Assembly: GCA_007133145.1 (NCBI GenBank)
Contig: SLNF01000168.1
Coordinates: forward strand, 1 to 22,463
Direction of reading: 5' to 3'
DNA: 22,463 nt
Source of the DNA: Nitriliruptorales bacterium
GTDB lineage: Bacteria > Actinomycetota > Nitriliruptoria > Euzebyales > Egibacteraceae
Positions 7,464 to 13,365 of the stretch are shown in pieces; within the stretch, counting starts at the first letter, position 1; each line of letters opens with the position of its first letter. The notes under the pieces are model-generated. The model was not told the origin of the DNA, did no database searches, and saw nothing but the letters and a program-made list of their open reading frames with translations. The translations under genes were made by a program, and so were the position numbers.

Positions 7464-8180
7464 ATGGGCTACCGAGGCAAGCTCGCCGAGCAGGAGGCCG
7501 CACGCGCCCTGCGGGCCGACGGATGGGCGCTCGCAGCCATCGCCGCCGAGCTCGGGGTCGCGAAGAGCTCGGTGTCGCGCTGGGTCCGCGACGTACCCGC
7601 GCCGACCGTGCCACGCTCGCCCGGCGGCCGGGCGGTGAGACCGGCACGGCCCCACGCCCAGGCCGAGCGCAAGGCCCGGGAGATCGCCGAGCTGCGCGCC
7701 GAGGGCGCCGCCCGCGTGGGGACGCTCTCCGAGCGCGACCTCCTGCTCGCCGGCGTCGCGCTCTACGCCGGCGAGGGGCACAAGCGCGACGGTGCCGTCG
7801 CGATGGCCAACAGCGATCCCGCGCTCGTGCGCTTCTTCTGCACCTGGCTGAGGCGGTGCTTCGAGGTGGACGAGCACCGCCTGCGGGCGCGGCTCTACCT
7901 CCACGAGGGCCTCGACCTCGAGGCGGCGACCCGGTTCTGGAGCGACCTCACCGCGATCCCCGCCACCCACTTCGGCCGGCCCTACCGCGCGGTACCCGAT
8001 GGGGGCATCCGTCACTCGAATCACGAACACGGCTGTCTCACCGTCCGTTACTCCTGCGCACACACCCACCGTCGCATCATGGGCCTCATCGACGGGGTCT
8101 TCACGCCAGCGGCCACGTCGGACGGCGGCGGAGGGCTCTGGTATCGTTCGGGAAGTGACCGATCCGGGGTAGCTCAGTAG
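7464..8180 (+). CDS. HTH protein with LAGLIDADG-like domain, function unknown
   Basis: A 238-residue protein. Residues ~13-45 form a helix-turn-helix (GWALAAIAAELGVAKSSVSR, then WVRDVP). Residues ~91-212 carry the core of a widespread actinobacterial family: LLLAGVALYAGEGHK, then NSDPALVRFF, RARLYLHEGLDLEAA, the FWSDLTAIP helix, GGIRH, and VRYSC..THRRIMGLID. The 'LALYxGEG-K ... NSDP' pattern resembles a LAGLIDADG endonuclease motif with Glu in place of the catalytic Asp, so I infer a domesticated, DNA-binding rather than cutting, relative. The start at 7464 follows a GGGGGGG purine stretch and gives the usual N-terminus; an upstream frame to 7380 adds unrelated residues. The last ~25 residues (GGGG-rich) are unlike the family, and the stop at 8178-8180 lies inside the tRNA-Asn gene, so the C-terminus overlaps that tRNA by 18 bases. 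It sits between two tRNA genes with no operon partner. Confidence 0.75.
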   Translation: MGYRGKLAEQEAARALRADGWALAAIAAELGVAKSSVSRWVRDVPAPTVPRSPGGRAVRPARPHAQAERKAREIAELRAEGAARVGTLSERDLLLAGVALYAGEGHKRDGAVAMANSDPALVRFFCTWLRRCFEVDEHRLRARLYLHEGLDLEAATRFWSDLTAIPATHFGRPYRAVPDGGIRHSNHEHGCLTVRYSCAHTHRRIMGLIDGVFTPAATSDGGGGLWYRSGSDRSGVAQ

Positions 8181-8235
8181 GCAGAGCAGCGGCCTGTTAA
8201 GCCGTTTGTCGCGGGTTCGAGCCCCGCCCCCGGAG
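8163..8235 (+). tRNA. tRNA-Asn (GTT anticodon)
   Basis: A complete 73-base cloverleaf: acceptor TCCGGGG/CCCCGGA, D arm GCTC-AGTAGGCA-GAGC, an anticodon arm with loop CTGTTAA and anticodon GTT at the expected position, T arm GCGGG-TTCGAGC-CCCGC, discriminator G, no encoded CCA. The first 18 bases are shared with the 3' end of the upstream protein gene. A TATCGT element at about 8142 could be its -10 box, inside that coding region. Confidence 0.93.
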
Positions 8236-8356
8236 CTACCGACTCCACGCCCGTCGACGCGGTGCGGCTGACCGACCGGCGGCGGGCCGAGGTGTGGTTC
8301 GGGCCCTTGGCGGAAACGGGTCCACCCCACGAGCGTGGAGCGGAGAGGAGCGCGCG

Positions 8357-8638
8357 ATGCGGTTGTTTGGATTCCGGTTCGGCCTGGTGCTCGGCATCGG
8401 GATCGGCTACGTCCTCGGCACCCGCGCGGGGCGCCATCGCTACGAGCAACTCGCCCGGTGGGCCCGCTCGCTCGCGCACTCCCAGCCGGCGCAGCAGATC
8501 GGCTCGGAGATGCGCGACGTCGCCGGCAAGGCCGGCCAGGCGATCGAGGACAAGGCCGCCGAGGGTGTGACCAGGATCACCGACCGTGTGCGCAGCGGCT
8601 CCGACGGCGGGACGACCCCACCCTCGACGGAGGCCTAG
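8357..8638 (+). CDS. YtxH-like small membrane protein
   Basis: A 93-residue protein with one N-terminal transmembrane helix (FGFRFGLVLGIGIGYVLGT, residues ~4-22), immediately followed by RAGRHRYEQLARWAR and a hydrophilic, helix-prone tail with repeated Ala/Glu/Lys (residues ~50-80). The 'GYxLGxRAGRxRYEQ' junction is typical of the YtxH-like proteins common in Actinobacteria, whose role is not established. The ATG at 8357 is supported by GAGAGGAG 6 bases upstream; a longer frame from 8294 lacks a hydrophobic start and is rejected. It converges on the sigma factor gene with a GC-rich hairpin between them. Confidence 0.7.
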   Translation: MRLFGFRFGLVLGIGIGYVLGTRAGRHRYEQLARWARSLAHSQPAQQIGSEMRDVAGKAGQAIEDKAAEGVTRITDRVRSGSDGGTTPPSTEA

Positions 8639-8657
8639 CACCACGGCGGCAGCGGGG

Positions 8658-8681
8658 GGCGGCCGCAACGACCGGGCCGCC
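8658..8681. terminator. GC-rich hairpin between convergent genes
   Basis: GGCGGCC-gcaacgaccg-GGCCGCC is a perfect 7-bp stem with a 10-base loop. It lies between the stop of the YtxH-like gene (8638) and the stop of the sigma gene (8685). Its position fits a bidirectional terminator, but there is no T tract on either side. Confidence 0.45.
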
Positions 8682-8684
8682 TGC

Positions 8685-9737
8685 TCAGGTCCCCTCGAGG
8701 TAGCCGCGCAGCTTGCGGGCGCGTGAGGGGTGGCGCAGCTTCGACAGCGTCTTCGCCTCGATCTGACGGACGCGCTCACGGGTGATGCCGAACTCCGCGC
8801 CGACCTCCTCGAGGGTCCGCGGCGGCGCCCCGTCCATGCCGAAGCGCAGGCGGATGACCTCACGCTCGCGCTCGGCGAGGGTGTGGAGGAGGCCGGCGAG
8901 CTGCTCGCGCAGGAGCACGAAGCTCGCGGCCTCCGAGGGCACCTCGGCGCTGTCGTCCTCGAGGAAGTCGGCGAGCACGGCGTCGTCTTCCTGGCCGACG
9001 GGGGTGTCGAGGCTGACCGGCTCGAGGTCGAACCCGAGGATCTGCCGGACGCGGTCGGCCGGGAGGTCGACACGCGCCGCGAGCTCCTCGATCGTGGGCT
9101 CGCAGCCCTGGAGCTGGTAGAGGTCGCGTTGCGCACGGATGACGCGCTGCATCGTCTCGACCATGTGCACCGGGATGCGGATGGTGCGGGACTGGTCGGC
9201 GATCGCGCGACTCACCGCCTGGCGGATCCACCACGTCGCGTAGGTCGAGAACTTGTAGCCGCGGGTGTAGTCGAACTTCTCGACGGCCCGGATGAGGCCG
9301 AGGTTGCCCTCCTGGATGAGGTCGAGCAGCCCCAGACCGCGGCCGGTGTAGCGCTTGGCGACGGAGACGACGAGGCGAAGGTTCGCCTCGACGAGGCGCT
9401 GCTTCGCGAGCTCGCCGCCGCGCTCGATGCCCTGCAGCTGCCGCAGGCGCTCGTGGTCGAGGGGGGCGTCGGGGCGTCGGAGCAGCCGGGCGGCGACCTC
9501 CCCCGCCTCGGCGCGCTTGGCGAGGTCGACCTCCTCCTCGGCGGTGAGCAGACGGACCTGGCCGATCTCGTGGAGGTAGAGGCGGACGGGATCCCCAGCG
9601 GCACCGGGCCCGGTGAGCTCACCAGCGTCCCGACCAGCCTCGTCCGAGCTGCCCGAGCCCGACGATCGACCGGCATGGGCCGCTGAGGAGGGGGACTCGG
9701 AGCCACTCGGCTGCGTCATGGCCTCGGCCGCGCTCAC
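8685..9737 (-). CDS. rpoD: Housekeeping sigma-70 factor (RpoD/SigA type)
   Basis: A 350-residue primary-type sigma factor that directs RNA polymerase to standard -35/-10 promoters. After a Ser/Gly-rich ~48-residue start come region 1.2 (DPVRLYLHEIGQVRLLTAEEE, residues ~49-69) and region 2 (LRLVVSVAKRYTGRGLGLLD, then LIQEGNLGLIRAVEKFDYTR and GYKFSTYATWWIRQAVSRAI, ~120-180). Region 3 starts at IRIPVHMVE (~187), and region 4.2 has TLEEVGAEFGITRERVRQIE (~308-327) with the ending KLRHPSRARKLRGYL. Region 1.1 is absent, so the protein is shorter than many actinobacterial SigA proteins. The GTG at 9737 overlaps the dnaG stop by four bases; an ATG at 9719, six residues in, is a plausible alternative start. 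Gene order dgt-like, dnaG, rpoD on one strand indicates one transcript. Confidence 0.92.
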   Translation of the reverse strand: MSAAEAMTQPSGSESPSSAAHAGRSSGSGSSDEAGRDAGELTGPGAAGDPVRLYLHEIGQVRLLTAEEEVDLAKRAEAGEVAARLLRRPDAPLDHERLRQLQGIERGGELAKQRLVEANLRLVVSVAKRYTGRGLGLLDLIQEGNLGLIRAVEKFDYTRGYKFSTYATWWIRQAVSRAIADQSRTIRIPVHMVETMQRVIRAQRDLYQLQGCEPTIEELAARVDLPADRVRQILGFDLEPVSLDTPVGQEDDAVLADFLEDDSAEVPSEAASFVLLREQLAGLLHTLAEREREVIRLRFGMDGAPPRTLEEVGAEFGITRERVRQIEAKTLSKLRHPSRARKLRGYLEGT

Positions 9738-11572
9738 ACGCGCGCGGCACCCCTCCCCCCCTGGATCGCGTCGCGCTGGCGACGCAGGGCGAAGAGCTCG
9801 CTCTGCAACGCCCGTTGCTCCTCGAGCGGCAGCTGCTCGGCGCCGGCGACGAGTCGGTCACGGATCGCAGCGACCTTGCGGGCGATCGCACGCACCCTGA
9901 GGTCGTCGACGAGCTCGGCGACCTTGCCTGCCTCGGCGGGGAACGTGAGATCGGCGAGCGCGAGACCCCGCACCCGGGTGCGCGTCGCGTCGTCGGGGAG
10001 CGCGGCGAGGACGGCCTCGAGCCCGCCGTCCCCCGCCTCGCGCAGGGCCGTGAGCAGCAGCCGTGACGGCTCGGCGGTGAAATCCTCGTCGTCGACCTCC
10101 TCCCACGCCTGGGGCAGGAGCTCGGGCAGCTGCAGCGCCGCCTGTAGCACCTGCCGCTCGAGGCGCAGCTGCGGGTCGCTCGGCAGACCGGGCGCACCGC
10201 CGCCTTGGACCCGGGCCGGCGGCGGCGGGGCGGCGCTGCGGCGTGAGCGGTCGTCATCGAGCTCGGCCTCGATGCGGTCCGCCGACAGGCGCACGACCGG
10301 GGCGACGACGTCGCGGACGTAGCGGTAGCGCAGGGCACGGTCCTCGATGCGCGTGAGCAACGGGAAGGTCCGGCGGTACGCCTCGATCTGACCCTCCGGC
10401 GTGCGGGTGTCGGCGTCGCGGAGGAGGTGGGCGATCTGGAACTCCACGGCGGTCTGGGTGCCCTCGAGGGCCTCCTCGACCGCGTCGGCGCCGCGCTCGG
10501 CAAGGTCGGCGGGATCGGTGCCCGCAGGCAGGGGAAGGACGCCGACCTCGCGGACGTCGGACTCCTCGGCGAGCGCGCGGGCGCGGTCGGCGGCGGCGAA
10601 GCCCGCGTCGTCGGCGTCGAGGGCGAGCACGACGCGGCGGGCGAACTTCTCGACGAGGCGGAAGTGCTCGGCGGTCAGCGCCGTGCCGCAGGTGGCCACG
10701 GCGTGGCTGACGCCGGCGACGTGCAGGCCGATGACGTCCGTGTAGCCCTCGACGACGAGGACGGTGTCGCGGCGCTGGATGTCGGCGCGGGCCCAGTTCA
10801 GCCCGTAGAGGACCTTCGACTTCTTGTAGATCTCGGTCTCGGGGGAGTTGATGTACTTGGGGGGCTGGCCGTCGCGCGGGCCCGTGGCGAGGGTGACGTC
10901 GGGCAGCACCCGTCCGCCGAAACCGAGGGTGTCACGCCCACCGGCGTCGAGGATCGGGAAGAGCACACGCCCGCGGAAGCGGTCGATGAGCCCCCGCGCC
11001 CCGCGGGTCGCGAGCCCGGCGTCGGCGATCTCGTCGTGGCTGAAGCCCCTCGCGCTCAGGTGACGCACGAGCGCGTCCCAGCGGTCGGGCGCCCAGCCGA
11101 GCTGGAAGCGCAGCGCCTGCTCCCGGGTGAGTCCCCGCCGCTTGAGGTAGGCGCGGGCGGGCTCGCCTTCCTCCTCGAAGAGGCGCTCGTGGTAGAAGGC
11201 CGCGGCCTCGGCCACGCACTCGGTGAGGCGGGTGCGCCGCCCGAGGGCACGGCGCTGACCCGGGGAGAGCTCCTCGTAGCGCAGCTCGTAGCCGGTGATG
11301 CGCGCGAGCCGCTCGACGGCCTCGGGGAACGACAGGGCCTCGACCTTCATGAGGAAGGCGTAGACGTCGCCGCCGGCATCGCAGCCGAAGCAGTGGAAGA
11401 GGCCGCGGGCCTGGTCGACGGTGAAGGAGGGGGTGCGCTCGGAGTGGAAGGGGCACAGCCCTTTGAGGCGTCCACCGGCGCGCTTGAGGGAGGTGTAGTC
11501 GCCGATCACCGACACGATGTCGGCGTGCTCGCGCAGCGCCTGGACGTCGGCGTCGTTGATGCGGCCTGCCAC
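9734..11572 (-). CDS. dnaG: DNA primase DnaG
   Basis: A 612-residue primase that makes RNA primers for lagging-strand replication at the fork. The N-terminal CHC2 zinc-binding domain shows C40-PF-H43 and C61-FG-C64. The RNA-polymerase domain runs to about residue 270 and includes the conserved GFGGRVLPD segment and PPKYINSPET. The Toprim core has VVEGYTDV (Glu275) and LALDADDAG (Asp319, Asp321). The C-terminal third (~450-612) is the more variable helicase-interacting region, after a low-complexity link around residues 440-460. The GTG start at 11572 is preceded by AGGAGAAAGGG. The dGTPase-like gene lies 109 bases upstream and the sigma gene overlaps the stop downstream, so expression of primase and sigma is probably coupled. 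All active-site residues I can check are present. Confidence 0.95.
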   Translation of the reverse strand: MAGRINDADVQALREHADIVSVIGDYTSLKRAGGRLKGLCPFHSERTPSFTVDQARGLFHCFGCDAGGDVYAFLMKVEALSFPEAVERLARITGYELRYEELSPGQRRALGRRTRLTECVAEAAAFYHERLFEEEGEPARAYLKRRGLTREQALRFQLGWAPDRWDALVRHLSARGFSHDEIADAGLATRGARGLIDRFRGRVLFPILDAGGRDTLGFGGRVLPDVTLATGPRDGQPPKYINSPETEIYKKSKVLYGLNWARADIQRRDTVLVVEGYTDVIGLHVAGVSHAVATCGTALTAEHFRLVEKFARRVVLALDADDAGFAAADRARALAEESDVREVGVLPLPAGTDPADLAERGADAVEEALEGTQTAVEFQIAHLLRDADTRTPEGQIEAYRRTFPLLTRIEDRALRYRYVRDVVAPVVRLSADRIEAELDDDRSRRSAAPPPPARVQGGGAPGLPSDPQLRLERQVLQAALQLPELLPQAWEEVDDEDFTAEPSRLLLTALREAGDGGLEAVLAALPDDATRTRVRGLALADLTFPAEAGKVAELVDDLRVRAIARKVAAIRDRLVAGAEQLPLEEQRALQSELFALRRQRDAIQGGRGAARV

Positions 11573-11681
11573 TGGAGGGAGCCCTTTCTCCTGGCAGCGG
11601 GAAGTGTACGGGCGCGACGGCTCGCTCCGGACAGCAACGAGCGGGCTGTGGGCGCCGACGGCACGGCAACCCCGGCGCGCG

Positions 11682-12686
11682 TCAGTCGCGTGGACCGCCG
11701 TCGGGGCGGAAGGCGGCGACGAAGGCCGCGGCGGCCTCGGCGTCGGTGAGGGTGGCGAGCTCGTCGAGCAGCTCGGCGTCGTCGGGGCGCGCGGCGCCGC
11801 CGGCCGCGCCGCTGCGGCGGTAGATCGCGAGGCTCTCGAGGCAGTGGCGCGCCCTGTCGGCCTCGCGGCACGCCGCCTCGCGACGGTCGACGGCGGTGGC
11901 GAGGAAGGCCTCGAGCTCGGCGACGGCGGCCTCGGCTCCGGGGCTCAGCACGACCTCTGGGCGGTCGGTGGAGGCCTCGACGGCGTCGAGGGCGACCGCG
12001 GTCAGGCGCTCACGGTGGGTGGTGCCGAGGCGGGTGCGCACGAGGTGGGGCACGTCGTCGAGGCGCACGAGGTCGCTGCCGAGGGCGTCGGCGAGGGGGT
12101 GCAGCGCCGCGGCGAGGCGCACCGCGAGCGCCACCGTCTGCCCCTCGATCGTGGAGGCGGCGCCGGGGCGGGCGTGGTGGAGGACGCCGTCGCGCACCTC
12201 CCACGTGAGGTTGAGGCCCCGGCCGCGGGCGGCGAGCCGCTCGACGACGCGCAGGCCCTGCTCACCGACGTCGAAGGCGGCCGAGGCGAGGTCGGAGAGC
12301 GCGTCGGCGCCGGCGGCGCCGAACGGCGGGGCGCCGAGCGCATGGCCGAGGGCGATGGCCTCGACGAGGTCCTCGTTGAGCCGGAGGCCGCGGGCGAGGG
12401 TGCGGGCGAGGTCGACGGTGTCGCGGGTGTGGGCCATCTGCGAGCGCCAGCCGCGCTGCGCGACGCCGGGCTCGGTGGGCACGAAGCGGTGCGCCTTGCC
12501 TTCGAGGCGGGCGAGCGCGGCGGTCGCGAGGATCCGCTCCCGGTCCTGCTGGAAGACGGTGCGCAGCGGGTCGGGCTCCTCGTAGCGGTCGCGGCCCTTG
12601 GTCTCTGCAGCGAGGATCGCCCAGGTCGAGAGGCTCGCGCGCTCGAGGTCCTCGACGCGCTCGCGGACGCTCTGACCGTCGTTCAC
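11682..12686 (-). CDS. dGTPase-like HD-fold protein lacking catalytic aspartates
   Basis: A 334-residue protein with the layout of deoxyguanosine triphosphate triphosphohydrolases, in the usual actinobacterial place just upstream of dnaG. Recognisable family segments are LRTVFQQDRERIL (residues 41-53), MAHTRDTVDLARTLA (84-98, keeping His86), LRLNEDLVEAIALGHALG (101-118) and WEVRDGVLHH (162-171). The metal site is broken. The family's GHDLGHxPFGHAGE reads GHALGAPPFGAAGA here, so the HD Asp is Ala116 and the next His is Ala119. The distal ADR-type Asp is Val189 (LAVRLAAALHP). Two of the four expected metal ligands are missing, so dNTP hydrolysis is unlikely; the protein may be regulatory or decaying. 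The frame is intact and full length. The GTG start at 12686 directly follows CGGGGG. Confidence 0.8.
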   Translation of the reverse strand: MNDGQSVRERVEDLERASLSTWAILAAETKGRDRYEEPDPLRTVFQQDRERILATAALARLEGKAHRFVPTEPGVAQRGWRSQMAHTRDTVDLARTLARGLRLNEDLVEAIALGHALGAPPFGAAGADALSDLASAAFDVGEQGLRVVERLAARGRGLNLTWEVRDGVLHHARPGAASTIEGQTVALAVRLAAALHPLADALGSDLVRLDDVPHLVRTRLGTTHRERLTAVALDAVEASTDRPEVVLSPGAEAAVAELEAFLATAVDRREAACREADRARHCLESLAIYRRSGAAGGAARPDDAELLDELATLTDAEAAAAFVAAFRPDGGPRD

Positions 12687-12693
12687 CCCCCGG

Positions 12694-12699
12694 ATCGTA
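12694..12699 (-). promoter_or_regulatory. Candidate -10 box of the dgt-like/dnaG/rpoD operon
   Basis: TACGAT on the minus strand (12699-12694) fits TANNNT and ends 7 bases before the GTG at 12686, so transcription would start at or next to the start codon. No good -35 is seen 17 bases further up (AACGAG). The G-rich run before GTG could be either a Shine-Dalgarno or simply promoter DNA. Confidence 0.3.
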
Positions 12700-12767
12700 G
12701 CACCGGGGCCCCCGGGCTCGTTGCCCGATACCGGAGGCGCGCACCGCTGCGCGGACGGTCAGCGCCC

Positions 12768-13281
12768 TCACCGGACCTCCTGGCGGGCTCTCGGTGAGGC
12801 ACGCGGCATCGACGTCTGGAGCTGGGAGGCGAGCACCATCCCAGCGAAGAGCAGCACGACGCTCTTCGCCACGTAGCCGCCTTCCACGGTGATCAGCAGG
12901 GGGTTGGAGCCCTCGAACATCACCTCGGGCACCATCACGAAGGTCAGCATCGCGCCGACCATGAGCCCGGTGAAGGCGAGGAGCACCATCCGCAGTGCCC
13001 GGTTGAGTAGGAAGCCGATGCCGATCAGGATCTCCACGCCCCCGAGCAGCGCACGAAGACCTCCGGGTCGAAGAGGTAGACGGTGCCGACGATGAGTTCC
13101 GTCGCCGGGGTGTCGTCGATCAGCTTGAGCGAACCGAACCACACCAACACGAGGCCGGGCACGATCCGCATCAGCGGGACGCTGGTCCGGCGCAGCCAGC
13201 CTGGTCGATCTCGACGAGCCGGTCGACGACGCGCGTCGGCACGTCGCTGGGCGATGGGGTGACCTCGTCGGGGGAGCGCAT
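12768..13281 (-). pseudogene. DoxX-like membrane protein gene with two frameshifts
   Basis: Three minus-strand pieces in three frames together make one DoxX-like protein of ~171 residues. Frame 1 starts at the ATG at 13281 (good GAAGGGG site 7 bases upstream) and reads MRSPDEVTPSPSDVPTRVV ... VEIDQA. Frame 2 takes over near 13200 with WLRRTSVPLMRIVPGLVLVW, then FGSLKLIDDTPATELIVGTV and YLFDPEVFVR. Frame 3 takes over near 13050 with LLGGVEILIGIGFLLNRALR, then VLLAFTGLMVGAMLTFVMVP, and ends after a TM segment VAKSVVLLFAGMVLAS. Each switch fits loss of one base. The joined product has four hydrophobic helices and the usual DoxX layout (FGxLK in helix 1, GxxE in helix 2). Neither site is a homopolymer, which makes simple sequencing error less obvious but not excluded. 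It is the last gene of the ion-transport operon, 84 bases after the P-type ATPase. Confidence 0.65.
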
Positions 13282-13314
13282 ACCGGGGCCCCTTCGTCGT
13301 TGGTGGTGCGGCGT

Positions 13315-13341
13315 GCCGGCGCCGACCGCGGCGGCGCCGGC
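13315..13341. terminator. Perfect 10-bp intergenic hairpin
   Basis: GCCGGCGCCG-accgcgg-CGGCGCCGGC is a perfect 10-bp inverted repeat with a 7-base loop, lying between the ATPase stop (13366) and the DoxX-like start (13281). It is the strongest small hairpin I found by eye. It has no T tract on the minus strand, so it may be an attenuator, processing or mRNA-stability element rather than a classical terminator. Confidence 0.5.
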
Positions 13342-13365
13342 GCTGCGGTCGGCGGACGGGCCTCG

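Noticed and set aside
12713..12727. CGGGC-tcgtt-GCCCG hairpin downstream of the DoxX-like gene
   Set aside because: Only a 5-bp stem without a T tract, in DNA where such stems are expected by chance; it also sits in the presumed promoter of the dgt-like operon.
10427..12797. Long + strand frames opposite dnaG and the dgt-like gene
   Set aside because: Antisense shadows of well-supported genes; Gly/Ala/Val/Glu-rich without domain signatures.
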